A stretch of DNA of 64,000 nucleotides from contig NC_079214.1 of assembly GCF_029633865.1 (NCBI RefSeq), positions 19,408,119-19,472,118 on the forward strand, written 5' to 3'. The notes under the pieces are model-generated. The model made no database searches. It saw only the letters and a program-made list of their open reading frames with translations, and had not been told where the DNA came from. The translations under genes and the position numbers were made by a program. The stretch is from Lampris incognitus. Lineage: Eukaryota; Chordata; Actinopteri; Lampriformes; Lampridae. This document shows, one piece after another, positions 47,658 through 57,825 of this stretch (position 1 is its first letter; the number at the start of each line of letters is the position of its first letter).

Positions 47658-49090
47658 TGTAGCGCTATCTATCCCTTTTAACTGTCAAGGACAACGCTCC
47701 TGAGTTCTCTATACAACTCGGTATCCAATAAACTATTGAAGTATGGTAACTTCGCTTTTTATGTGTTTAAAGTATGTTCTAAAGGCTCTAAATGTCTTAC
47801 AATGTCATCTGGTAACTCCAACTAAAAGGTTGACTACCCCTTTAAGGAGCTCAAATATGGCATATGACCCCTTTACGGCAATCTAACATGGTCTAGACAC
47901 CTCAATGTGTCACCGAGTAACTTATATTAAAATGGTGGACTAGCCCTTTAAGGTTGTCTCAATATGTCACTTACCATAGCCTATACACCACAGGAATAAA
48001 CACACATGAATAATCCACACTCACACAGGTACATAGAATTATATATACAAATGTATTATGAGTAATAATTATTAGAATGAATGAAAGTGATAAGCCTCAA
48101 TGGCTAACAAGCATCTGCTTTCAGATATACACAAATTAATCAGACTAACACATTAGCATACAGCTCAATAACCCTATAACTAAGCCGGCAATAAAATAAA
48201 ATAAAGTCAACCCCCAGTTGCAGGCCTGTTTCTTTATCGGGTACGTTGGGACCCTAAACAGCCCTCTTCGCTCCCCTTGGAAGCCCGCACATCCAGCTTG
48301 TACTCACAAAGAATGAATGCTCCTCTTCGTCTCGCGTTTCCCAACGCAGCGAAAGTCAGGCCGGCAGCCCTCCTAGCTAACTGGCTAGTTAGCCGTTAGC
48401 CGTTAGCACCATCCCACGGTCGAACCGTGCGCTCGCCTCGGCAGACCAACACGGCAACAGACGACTCCTTCTGCGTTCCTCGATGGTCGCATGAACCCAC
48501 CACTACACTGTACTGATAACGTTACTTCGCTAAACTAGAAGACGGCCCGACTCACTGTGTGGAGAGCCCCTTACCGCATCCAGTCCATTCGCCCGTCTTG
48601 CTGCGCTAGCAACGAACACCGACTGGCTAGCTCGCTCCGTAACGTCGCTGGGTCACATATGGGACTGACGAGTAGTCAGTTTGTCTCCCAAATCCACACA
48701 AACAGTTCCCGGGATGGGTCTCGGTCAGACACCCGCACACATCACTGTTCACTAAACTTCAATCACATTTCTCTCACCGCAAAATAGCATATAACAACTC
48801 GACATCAAACTGCTCCGTTTGGCTCACACAAGGGACGAGAGACCTCCTTCCCTCGGTCCAGTCTGCTCGTGCTGACGTTTTTCGCTGCCCTCTCAACCAA
48901 TCACATTCAAGGTAAGTTTCCACTAAAGCAAATGCATTTCACATTGGTAAACAACTGTTTTGCAGAACAATATCAACAATATAATATATTCATATTCAAA
49001 AGTTATACAAAATAACAAACATAGGCCAAACTCTTATCTAATAGTGCAATGTAATATATCTAAGGCCTATAATTTAACCACAGGGTTACA
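47658..49090. mobile_element. probable solo LTR (1433 bp)
   Basis: Begins TGTAGCG and ends GTTACA, with 4 bp TAAG repeated on both sides (47654-47657 and 49091-49094). Removing it and one TAAG rejoins the SINE tail in its usual order. No protein-coding frame is present. The interior turns GC-rich at 48330-48890 with CCAAT sequence near 48896, compatible with an LTR promoter. Orientation and parent family are unknown. A large MITE is the alternative. Confidence 0.6.
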
Positions 49091-49094
49091 TAAG

Positions 49095-49215
49095 TATAAA
49101 CAGTTTGGATAATGAATGAATGAAGTGAGTTATCCCCTTCAATGTGAAGCGCTTTGGGTGTCTAGAAAAGCGCTATATAAATATGATGCATTATTATTAT
49201 TATTATTTAATTATA
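49095..49215 (+). mobile_element. SINE tail end plus 3' end of the V-SINE-like element
   Basis: AACAGTTTGGATAATGAATG closes the family 3 tail. Then GAAGCGCTTTGGGTGTCTAG and AAAAGCGCTATATAAATATG with (ATT)n form an L2-type stem-loop tail that belongs to the element broken at 47522. Confidence 0.78.
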
Positions 49216-49336
49216 ATTATAATTGTTGATATTTGTAACGCTTATAATTTCTATTATTTATAGCAGTCAAGATAATTAGCCAAGGTAGTTACAGAAAAGG
49301 TAGTATTCAGATTAAAAGTGGCATACAATGACGTAC

Positions 49337-49941
49337 TGTAGTGGGAAATGCCTGGGGATGTACTTGGAATGTTGCACTGGGCTCGTGCAGCTAGAGGACC
49401 AATCACAGGTTAGCTCGCGCTGTCACAGACGCAACTATATTAGACACCGCGGGAGAGACAAAGCGCCAGAACTGTTTAGTAACCATATCGTAGACTGTCA
49501 CCTTAGCGTGGGATAGAGCAGGGAAACCTAGCGTATCCTGGGCTAGACAGTAGATACGGTGGCTAGCAGTGGTAGTGTTAGCAGCAGACTGCCTCGGTAC
49601 CTGTAGCTAGCTGACTACCCCCGAGAGCTTCCCCAGAGAGACTGAGAGAGACATTCACCCGGTCACACCGGAGCCAGAGTACAGAGAGAGAGAGAGACAC
49701 GCACCCCGGAGAGCAGCCATCCATCTCCCGCCCCGCCTAGAGCTCAGCCGCCCTGTTCCATCACCAGCCCTGGTCCCAAGGTGAGCTTGCTAACCCATTA
49801 GCACACGGCTAACTAGCTAACTAGCAGGCTAGCCCTAGCATTGGCGCAGCTATCTAGCTAACGGTGGTGAAGCCCGGTTTGTCGCACCTAAAAGTCCCCG
49901 CCTCCATCCATAGTTATCCGGGCTATAGAAAAACCGCGACA
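49337..49941 (+). repeat. 5' LTR of gypsy-2
   Basis: 605 bp, rich in GCTAGC-like blocks toward its 3' end. The GA run at 49680-49694 is shorter than in the 3' LTR. Confidence 0.97.
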
Positions 49942-50411
49942 AGTGGTGTCAGAAGTGGGATAAAAGGTTGGGATTCGCCATAATCTCAACACCGGAGGAT
50001 CCTGCCCCGGTCACATGGCGGCATAATTCAGCCTGCACACTGTGAGCTAACCCAGCTAGCAAGAAGCCATTTTGTACTTCTTCGTGAAGTAGACCCCCAA
50101 CGAAAAAAGTGAATAAGAAACTTCTTTATGAAGTGGAACCCAAACGAAAAAGTGAATAAAAAGACTCATTAGTTTCTCAACGCCATTCACACTGTGAGGA
50201 TATTGTTTTTCACCGAGTTTCACCCTGAAAGTGCACAAAAGGACGTCCAGTGGCGCTAGCTAATTAGCATTGACATTCTGCAGCATTTCAAAGCAGCATT
50301 TAGCAGCTTTTTGGCGGCATCGCTATAGCTAGCTAGCAACTGAGTGAGTCAGCCATTTTGTGAAGCACTGTAATTTCTTCAGTAGTCACGTAAATCAGTG
50401 GAAAAATAAAA

Positions 50412-52811
50412 ATGTCACAGGACAAAGAAAATGTAAAAGAACAGTCTGAGTTGAGTCTGGATGGTGCTGGTGTGGGGACAGAAGACCCCGGAGAGCACGC
50501 CTGGATGAAGCTCCTCCTAGCACAGATGGAAACCATGAACCAGACCCAGGTTCAGATGCAACGCCAGATGGAAAACATGGAACGCCAGACCCAGGTTAAG
50601 ATGCAACGCCAGATAGAGATGCAGATGGAGGCCCTCACAGCGCGTATCGATGGACTAGCGGAAGCGGTGGCTAAGCGATCTCGTCCCCCCACACCTCCCA
50701 TTCAGCGCACCGATTGGGCCCGTCATCGTTCAGATATCCAAGGTGAGCCTCCCGGTTTGTCGCCCATCGCTCAAGTAGTGAAGCAAGGGGTTTCTCCTAG
50801 TAGCCCTCAAAGCGATAGTGGTGTAGGGTCGGCAGGGGCTGTGCTCGGAGAACGAACTAGCAGAACGGTGCAAGACATGAGCCTACTCTCGCAGTTCACC
50901 CCGGCCCGGGAGAACCCAGGGGCCAGACAGCGAGACGGCGCTGATCACCTGTTGCCAGCAGCTATGGCCGCAGTGGCTAACTTGAGCGACCGGCGCAACG
51001 AGGAGACGCCAGCCAGGCCGAGCAGCAAAGCGGCCCCAGCAGCCCTGCGCTATACAGGAAATGGACCCAGTGAGCCCGCACCACTTACCAGCACTCCGAT
51101 CGGTCATGGTGGAAAAAATGGAGCGACTGCAGTACCACCCCCCGACGGGATGCAGGGTGGCCAAATGTCCCTGGACAGCAACGGCGGCCGAAACCTGCTG
51201 GATGACAGCGTTGGAGGGCAGGCAGGTTCCTCTAGAGGTCAACAGAGCCAGACAGGGGACCTTCAAAGTCGGAGCGGCAACCGAAGCTCACAAGGTCCCG
51301 ACCGAGGACACGAAAATGACATCAAGCTCCTCGCCACTTTTGATGGTAAGGGCGACTGGGATAGTTTCGTTGGACCATTCGAACGGATGGCGAGAAAGAG
51401 GGGCTGGACCGACGAGACCTGTTTGGACGCCTTGTATCTCCGACTGAGGGACAACGCCATGTCTTTTGTCATCGCGCAGCCGGCTCCGATAAAAGATGAC
51501 TACCACGCGCTCATCACCCAGTTACGCCGCCGCTACGGTAAAGAGCTGCCTGAGGGAACTGCGCGCCGTAAACTCAGCGAGGTTAAGCAGGCCAGAGAGA
51601 TGACCCTCTATGAGTTTGGCGAGGAAGTGAGGAGACTTGTCACACTGGCATACCCGCAGGTTGGTGTTACACTGCAGGAGGCCTACGCTGCAGAAGCCTT
51701 TCTGCGCGGGCTGAAGAACCAAAACATCGCGTATGAAGTCCTGGGGGCAGAACCCAAAACACTAGCTGAAGCAATCAGGAAGGTTGAGGCACGCGAGTAT
51801 GACTTTAAAGCGACGCTGGGGCGAGAGGTTGAAGGAAAAGGGAGAATCCGGCGAGTAGCATGGGAAGACGAGCGGCGTCGCGATAGCTCTCCAAGTCCTC
51901 CGCCGGTAGGAGACAGCATAAGCACCCCCGAGCTCAAGACCCTGGCCAGTGGCATCGACAACATTAACAAGGTGCTCTTAAACATCGAGCGGTACATGGC
52001 CAAAGAACAAGTAGGAGTGGAACGGGGAAGGACGCTTGAGCGGGCTACCTACGCGCACACGGGGCAACGCGCGCAGCGGTCCCCGAGCCCAAGTTCCCGC
52101 AGCAAAGGGACCTGTTACCAGTGTGGAGAGGAGGGCCATTTCAAGCGAGAGTGTAACTCACGGTCACCAAGCCCGAGGGCTCCGAGGAAGGTCAGCGAGC
52201 AGCCATCAGTCAATCTCGGCCGAGCCTCGGGGAATGGACCCAGTCTCGTCATTCCCATCACCGTGAACAGCCTGCAGCTGAAGTGCATCGTTGACACAGG
52301 GGCCGAAGCCACGGTGATGTCCCGAGACACATTCCAACGATTAAATCTGGCCGACCAGCCGAGCGTCGGAATCTCCATTCTGCGTAACGCTGAAGAGGGT
52401 AAAGACATGGCTGAAACCCCGAAGTATAGGGTGACCATCCGCTTGGGCCCCAAGACCATCGAATGGGATGTGTTCGTCGCGCCCATCCGCGACCCCTTCC
52501 TCCTGGGCCTAGATCTCATGTTGGCCGCTCATGTCACTGTATCCGGGGGAGGCCAGGTCTACGTCGAAGGGGAGCCAGTGGCCACAGTTATCGTGGGTAC
52601 GTCCGTGGTGGAGTACGCCGTCTCTCGCGTACTGCTGCAGGACTCTTTGACACTATCAGCGGAGAGCGAGCAGGACGTCTGGGGTGTGGTGGAAAGCCCC
52701 AAGGCAGGTATCTCCGCCGTCCTGGAGCCTGCTGGCCTCACCGAGGGAGTTTCATCTGGCAGTGTGTTGGTCAACGTTGCCCAACCGTCCCTGTGCGACT
52801 GTGTAACCTGA
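50412..52811 (+). CDS. gypsy-2 gag-protease polyprotein (799 aa)
   Basis: Starts at the ATG at 50412, the first good start after the leader. Residues about 30-90 form a Gln/Met/Glu-rich coiled coil with two near-identical QTQVxMQRQ segments. Residues 95-300 are Ser/Gly/Pro-rich linker. Residues 305-470 match a retrotransposon capsid (FDGKGDWDSFVGPFERMARK, then ELPEGTARRKLSEVKQ). A CCHC knuckle CYQCGEEGHFKREC lies at about 568-581, and a retropepsin active site VDTGAEATVM at about 626-635. The protein would package RNA and cleave the polyprotein. The reading frame ends at 52811 just after the protease; the continuation into pol lies in the -1 frame. No internal stop or frameshift is visible, unlike gypsy-1. 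Confidence 0.94.
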   Translation: MSQDKENVKEQSELSLDGAGVGTEDPGEHAWMKLLLAQMETMNQTQVQMQRQMENMERQTQVKMQRQIEMQMEALTARIDGLAEAVAKRSRPPTPPIQRTDWARHRSDIQGEPPGLSPIAQVVKQGVSPSSPQSDSGVGSAGAVLGERTSRTVQDMSLLSQFTPARENPGARQRDGADHLLPAAMAAVANLSDRRNEETPARPSSKAAPAALRYTGNGPSEPAPLTSTPIGHGGKNGATAVPPPDGMQGGQMSLDSNGGRNLLDDSVGGQAGSSRGQQSQTGDLQSRSGNRSSQGPDRGHENDIKLLATFDGKGDWDSFVGPFERMARKRGWTDETCLDALYLRLRDNAMSFVIAQPAPIKDDYHALITQLRRRYGKELPEGTARRKLSEVKQAREMTLYEFGEEVRRLVTLAYPQVGVTLQEAYAAEAFLRGLKNQNIAYEVLGAEPKTLAEAIRKVEAREYDFKATLGREVEGKGRIRRVAWEDERRRDSSPSPPPVGDSISTPELKTLASGIDNINKVLLNIERYMAKEQVGVERGRTLERATYAHTGQRAQRSPSPSSRSKGTCYQCGEEGHFKRECNSRSPSPRAPRKVSEQPSVNLGRASGNGPSLVIPITVNSLQLKCIVDTGAEATVMSRDTFQRLNLADQPSVGISILRNAEEGKDMAETPKYRVTIRLGPKTIEWDVFVAPIRDPFLLGLDLMLAAHVTVSGGGQVYVEGEPVATVIVGTSVVEYAVSRVLLQDSLTLSAESEQDVWGVVESPKAGISAVLEPAGLTEGVSSGSVLVNVAQPSLCDCVT

Positions 52812-53158
52812 TGCCGAAAGAAGTTAGGCTGAAGAAAGGAGCCTGCCTCGGCGTGCTAGTGGAGGCGGAAGAGGAGCTTCAGGCCCCACAAGAGGACGAC
52901 ATGAGCCGAAAAAATGAACCAGCCACAGTCCGACGGATGGAGTCGTCACCAACTATGGGTCTGCCCGACCATCTGTCGTCCCTGTATGAGTCCGCCAGTG
53001 AAGGGTTGGATGAGGATCAGCGGAGGGCCCTGCAACAACTCCTGATTGAACACCAGGGCGTGTTCGCGGCCAGTGACGCGGACCTGGGGCGCTTCGATGC
53101 GGTCCAGCACCGAATCAACACTAGCGAAGGCCAACCTGTCTGACAACCGGCTCGGCGC
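52800..53158 (+). pseudogene. gypsy-2 protease-RT linker with premature TGA
   Basis: In the -1 frame relative to gag, an open stretch runs to a TGA at 53141-53143 and the same frame then continues as the reverse transcriptase. The stop is followed directly by CAACCGGCTCGGCGC, where related elements usually have Arg-rich sequence, so CGA to TGA is likely. It contains RLCNLMPKEVRLKKG near 52800 and a SLYESASEGLDEDQR segment near 52980. Confidence 0.8.
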
Positions 53159-56100
53159 ATGCCCTTGGGCTTTCAACAAGAAGAGGAGCGGCACCTGAAG
53201 AGCATGCTAGAGGCCGGAGTGATTACACCATCCACTTCGGAATGGGCCTCTCCAGTGGTGTTAGTTAGAAAGAAGGACGGAGGTGTGCGGTGGTGCATAG
53301 ATTATAGAAGACTCAACGACCTGACTCTCAAAGATGCATATCCACTGCCGCGGATCGAAGAGTGTCTGGACACCTTCGAGGGGGCCACTGTATTCTCGAC
53401 TTTAGATATGCAAAGTGGATATTGGCAGATTGGAGTGCACCCGGATGATCGTGGAAAGACAGCCTTTATAACACGCTATGGGCTGTTCGAGTACACCCGA
53501 ATGCCCTTCGGGCTGTGCAATGCGCCCGGCACATTTCAACGTGCGATGGAGGTGGTGTTGAGAGGGTTACAGTGGAGACACCTGCTTGTATACCTCGACG
53601 ACATCATTGTGCTGGGGCGTGGAGTCGAAGAGGGTCTGCAGAGCCTGGGGAAGGTCTTGGAGCGCATCCGGGCGTACGGTCTCAAACTCAAGCCATCTAA
53701 ATGCCACCTGCTGCGGAGGGAGGTCCTGTTCTTGGGGCATGTCGTGAGCGGAGACGGAGTCAGCCCGAACCCGGAGCTTGTGAAGTCTGTGAACGACTGG
53801 AGGACCCCAAGAAACCTCACTGAGCTCCAGGCTTTTCTCGGCTTGTGTAACTACTACAGACGGTTTGTGCGAGGATTTGCCCATCTGTGCAGCCCCCTCT
53901 ACGAACTTCAGAAAAAGGGGGAGGAGTTTAAGTGGGGCGACACACAACAAGTAGCCTTCGAGGAGTTAAAGGCAAGACTCACCACGGCACCTCTTCTGGC
54001 ATACCCCACTCGAGATGGACTGTTTCTGCTCGACACTGACACATCCAACACATGCGTCGGAGCTGTCCTGTCACAGATGCAAGCAGGAGAAGAAAAGGTC
54101 ATAGCCTACGCCAGTGCACATCTGCAAAGCACACAGCAGCGATACTGCGTCACACGCCGAGAGCTTCTGGCTGTAGTCCGCTTCACACGGCAGTTTCGCC
54201 ACTACCTGTTGGGCCGGTCGTTCATCATCCGGACGGACCATAACAGTTTGATTTGGCTGTTTCGGTTCAAGAGCCCAGAAGGCCAGCTGGCGAGGTGGAT
54301 CGAGGAGCTGAGCCAGTACGACTTCAAAATCGAACACCGGCCAGGAGTCAAGCACAGCAACGCGGACGCGCTGTCCAGGTCACCCAAACCCGCCTGTGAC
54401 TGCTATCATGCTGGGGAGAGTCTGGACTCGCTGCCTTGTGGAGGTTGCTCCTACTGTCACCGTGAACACCACCATTGGGCAAGGTTCAGCGACGATGTGG
54501 ATGATGTGGTCCCGCTAGCGATCCGTCGAACTGACTCGGAAGAGAACACCTCCGGAGCGGCAGAAGAGGGCGTTCCACCATCGGCTCCAGGAGGAGAGGC
54601 AGGAGGCCTAACGATGTCACAACCTGTCAATGAACATCAGAATGGTGCTGAAGAGAGTGAACCACCTGCTATCAACTGGTTAGCCCAGTATTCGACCAAC
54701 GAGCTAGCGGAGCGCCAGAGGGGAGACGCCGTGCTAGCGAAGTTGCACCAGTGGAAGGATGAGGGGAAGCTACCGTCACAGGAGGAGATGGCGCTGGAAG
54801 GACCTGCTGCACGGAAGTACTGGTTGGTCTGGACGCAAGTAGAAAGGCGAAATGGAGTCCTGTACTACCGCTGGGACGAAGGAGCTGACACGCCATCCAT
54901 CCTCCGTCTCATTGTTCCAACAGCGCTCCAAGAAGAGGTCCTACGTTTGTGTCACTGCGCCCTGCTGTCCGGTCACTTGGGCCGTGAGAAGACCTACCAT
55001 CGAGTTCGCAGAGAGTTCTACTGGGTTGGTCTGACTGACAGTGTGAACCAGTTAGTCCGACGCTGTCCTGAATGTCAGGCGTGTAAATCCTCTGGAAGAA
55101 CAGGCAGAGCTGCCTTGCAGATGTACCAGGCCGGCGCTCCTATGGACAGGGTTCACATCGACGTGGTTGGACCGCTCCCAGTATCCAAGATGGGGAACCG
55201 ATACATCCTTGTGATGGTGGACCAGTTCACGCGCTGGGTGGAGGTGGCCCCGATCCCCGAGCAAACTGCAGAGATCACCGCTCAGAAGCTGCTACAGGAG
55301 TTCCTCTCCAGGTTTGGAGTACCCCTGGAGATCCACACAGACCAGGGACGCAACTTCGAGAGTGCCCTGTTTCGTGAGCTCTGTGAACTTCTCCAGGTGG
55401 CCAAGACCAGAACGACCCCCTACCATCCTGCGTCGAATGGTCAAGTCGAGAGGTTCAACCGAACTCTCCTGCAAATGATCCGCTGTTACGTGGGGAAACA
55501 CCAGAGCGAGTGGGACCAACACCTCCACCTCCTCGCCGGGGCTTACCGCAGCTCACCCCATGCCTGTACGGGTTACACACCAAACCGGATGATGCTTGGG
55601 CGAGAAGTCAACCAGCCGCAAGGACTCACCCTGAGGGTGCAGGAAGCCACCGTTCATCGCACTTCCCCAGCCGAGTATGTTGCTGACCTGGAGGCGAACA
55701 TGCGGGACACCCACGAAGTGGCGCGCCAGCATCTCCGTGCTGCCCAGCTCAGGAACAAGAAGGACCACGACCTACGTGCTCGACAACGCACATTTCACCC
55801 TGGAGATCTAGTGTATGTCCGGGACGACACCAGGAAGAAGGGTCAATCTCCAAAGTTGAAGCCACGGTGGAGAGGTCCCGGCCTCATCACAGAGAAGATG
55901 GGAGACGTCTTGTACAGAGTCCAGGAAGGTCGTAAGGAGAGAGTCCTCCACCACGATCGACTGCTACCCTACCTCTCAGACGACGTGCCGGTCTGGATTC
56001 AGCGGAGGCGCCATGCTCTGTTGTCTGCTCCAGCACCAGCCATAGGGCCGCAGGAAACACCTGAAGGAGGTCCTCCCGCTGCTGACATGGAGGAGCCGGG

Positions 56101-56446
56101 GGCGCAGAGAACAGAGGAGTACGAAGGAGTGACAGAGCAGGAGGAGATCGATGAAGACCTTGATCTCCGGCTGGAGGACCTGTTCCACGCAAACGACGAT
56201 GGAGGACCCAGCACACCAGGTTCCCCGGCTCGGTTCCAGCCGCTCCAACACACTGCTGCCAGCTACTCTTCAGGCGAGTCGACAATCACCCAACGTCGTG
56301 GGACAGCAGCCTGTGCTCCGGGCGGGCAGTCCAACGCCCCTGACCCAGAAGGAGACGAAGCTGACGCCGCTGAGTCCCATCTCCCGTACACCACCAGACG
56401 GGGCCGGCCAGTCCGGAGGCCCGCCTGGCTCCTAGACCAACTTTGA
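53159..56446 (+). CDS. gypsy-2 reverse transcriptase, RNase H, integrase (1095 aa)
   Basis: Uninterrupted frame; in life it would be translated as part of gag-pol, so the ATG at 53159 is only the first Met after the TGA. Reverse transcriptase occupies residues 1-215, with WCIDYRRLND near 42, MPFGLCNAPGTFQ near 114 and the catalytic YLDD at about 145-148. RNase H is at about 285-410, with LLDTDTSNTCVGAVL, RRELLAVVRF and RTDHNSLIW supplying its acidic residues. Integrase has an HHCC zinc site at about 599-640 and catalytic D668, D728 and E764, spaced as in D-D-35-E enzymes. A GPY/F-like module (PRWRGPGLI) lies near 905. The last ~150 residues are acidic and variable. All catalytic residues I can check are present. 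It copies RNA to DNA and inserts it. Confidence 0.95.
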   Translation: MPLGFQQEEERHLKSMLEAGVITPSTSEWASPVVLVRKKDGGVRWCIDYRRLNDLTLKDAYPLPRIEECLDTFEGATVFSTLDMQSGYWQIGVHPDDRGKTAFITRYGLFEYTRMPFGLCNAPGTFQRAMEVVLRGLQWRHLLVYLDDIIVLGRGVEEGLQSLGKVLERIRAYGLKLKPSKCHLLRREVLFLGHVVSGDGVSPNPELVKSVNDWRTPRNLTELQAFLGLCNYYRRFVRGFAHLCSPLYELQKKGEEFKWGDTQQVAFEELKARLTTAPLLAYPTRDGLFLLDTDTSNTCVGAVLSQMQAGEEKVIAYASAHLQSTQQRYCVTRRELLAVVRFTRQFRHYLLGRSFIIRTDHNSLIWLFRFKSPEGQLARWIEELSQYDFKIEHRPGVKHSNADALSRSPKPACDCYHAGESLDSLPCGGCSYCHREHHHWARFSDDVDDVVPLAIRRTDSEENTSGAAEEGVPPSAPGGEAGGLTMSQPVNEHQNGAEESEPPAINWLAQYSTNELAERQRGDAVLAKLHQWKDEGKLPSQEEMALEGPAARKYWLVWTQVERRNGVLYYRWDEGADTPSILRLIVPTALQEEVLRLCHCALLSGHLGREKTYHRVRREFYWVGLTDSVNQLVRRCPECQACKSSGRTGRAALQMYQAGAPMDRVHIDVVGPLPVSKMGNRYILVMVDQFTRWVEVAPIPEQTAEITAQKLLQEFLSRFGVPLEIHTDQGRNFESALFRELCELLQVAKTRTTPYHPASNGQVERFNRTLLQMIRCYVGKHQSEWDQHLHLLAGAYRSSPHACTGYTPNRMMLGREVNQPQGLTLRVQEATVHRTSPAEYVADLEANMRDTHEVARQHLRAAQLRNKKDHDLRARQRTFHPGDLVYVRDDTRKKGQSPKLKPRWRGPGLITEKMGDVLYRVQEGRKERVLHHDRLLPYLSDDVPVWIQRRRHALLSAPAPAIGPQETPEGGPPAADMEEPGAQRTEEYEGVTEQEEIDEDLDLRLEDLFHANDDGGPSTPGSPARFQPLQHTAASYSSGESTITQRRGTAACAPGGQSNAPDPEGDEADAAESHLPYTTRRGRPVRRPAWLLDQL

Positions 56447-56659
56447 CGGACGTGACTAGTTGACTTGGGGGTTACTAGGCTAGTCACAAGAGTCCAGTAT
56501 GGATAGCGACCACCCACATTTGTTTGACGCCCTTTGTTCCGGGCCTAGTTCATTTCGCGGGTGTTCTGTCCCGTTTATCGTGTTAGATTAATCAGACTGA
56601 TCTTTGTAGTCTGTTGTTCATTTATGTTGAAGGGACTCAACAGTGCTGGAGGGGGGCAG

Positions 56660-57270
56660 TGTAGTGGGAAATGCCTGGGGATGTACTTGGAATGTTGCAC
56701 TGGGCTCGTGCAGCTAGAGGACCAATCACAGGTTAGCTCGCGCTGTCACAGACGCAACTATATTAGACACCGCGGGAGAGACAAAGCGCCAGAACTGTTT
56801 AGTAACCATATCGTAGACTGTCACCTTAGCGTGGGATAGAGCAGGGAAACCTAGCGTCTCCTGGGCTAGACAGTAGATACGGTGGCTAGCAGTGGTAGTG
56901 TTAGCAGCAGACTGCCTCGGTACCTGTAGCTAGCTGACTACCCCCGAGAGCTTCCCCAAAGAGACTGAGAGAGACATTCACCCGGTCACACCGGAGCCAG
57001 AGTACAGAGAGAGAGAGAGAGAGAGAGACGCACCCCGGAGAGCAGCCATCCATCTCCCGCCCCGCCTAGAGCTCAGCCACCCTGTTCCATCACCAGCCCT
57101 GGTCCCAAGGTGAGCTTGCTAACCCATTAGCACACGGCTAACTAGCTAACTAGCAGGCTAGCCCTAGCATTGGCGCAGCTATCTAGCTAACGGTGGTGAA
57201 GCCCGGTTTGTCGCACCTAAAAGTCCCCGCCTCCATCCATAGTTATCCGGGCTATAGAAAAACCGCGACA
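56660..57270 (+). repeat. 3' LTR of gypsy-2
   Basis: 611 bp. Near-identical to 49337-49941, with a longer GA run at 57007-57028. It ends 555 bp before the SERF2 start codon. Confidence 0.97.
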
Positions 57271-57599
57271 GTACTAAGTTATCGCAGTGCTAGCTAGATG
57301 ATTGTTAATATTGGTATATCTACCTGTCAAGCACTGTTAAGAAACGTTATGTATGAATGTATGTGCCATCTAGACAAGTCAGAGAATAACGTTATCGTGG
57401 TTTTAACCCACCCTGTAAAGAGTTATATTCGATTCTCATCAAATATGTGCCGCCACATCGGCGCAAGAGCCTCGATGTTAACTATGAGATTGACAAATAA
57501 ATGCTTTTGCCCCTGTAACATGTTCTATGTGTATGCCCTTTGTCTTGTACGGTTTCTTTTCTTTTCTTTTTGATATGGAACTCTACTAAGACGTGTCTG

Positions 57600-57825
57600 G
57601 TATAAAATTTAAATTGAATATTTAGGGAGGACTGCGGAACGGTCTCGTATAAAGAAAATCTCGCGGTTTACCGTTCGGGTACAAAAGTCTCGCGGTTTTT
57701 TTTGTCGGTACCACTGAGACGCCGACATTCAAAGGAAAAGCTAGCGACTGCCACGACGAGGAGGGAGCAAGCGGCCCTTGGGGTGAGCTTATTTGGATTT
57801 CGGGATAAGACTTCATCTTCAAAAA
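57600..57825 (+). promoter_or_regulatory. putative SERF2 promoter and 5' UTR
   Basis: Two copies of TCTCGCGGTTT lie at 57659-57669 and 57688-57698, 29 bp apart. TCTCGCG is the half of the TCTCGCGAGA core-promoter motif found in many housekeeping genes. CG-rich sequence follows to the ATG at 57826. No TATA box is obvious. The transcription start is not determined. Confidence 0.5.

Larger units (their letters stand above)
49337..57270 (+). mobile_element. Ty3/gypsy LTR retrotransposon, plus strand (7934 bp), young
   Basis: LTRs at 49337-49941 (605 bp) and 56660-57270 (611 bp) begin TGTAGTGGG and end GCGACA. I count three substitutions plus a length change in a GA run between them, so the insertion is recent. 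A 4 bp duplication GTAC flanks the element (49333-49336 and 57271-57274). The primer-binding-site region is TGGTGTCAGAAGTGGGA (49944-49960), and the polypurine tract GGAGGGGGGCAG ends at 56659. A leader of about 450 bp precedes gag. The order gag, protease, reverse transcriptase, RNase H, integrase places it in Ty3/gypsy. The coding region is almost complete, with one frame change and one stop between protease and reverse transcriptase. Confidence 0.97.

Noticed and set aside
49328-49516. Open frame repeated at both ends of gypsy-2 (also 56561-56839)
   Set aside because: It lies in the LTR and occurs twice because the LTR does; no protein motif.
50883-56517. Many 60-130 codon frames on both strands inside gypsy-2
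   Set aside because: Shadows of the long gag and pol frames in GC-rich sequence.
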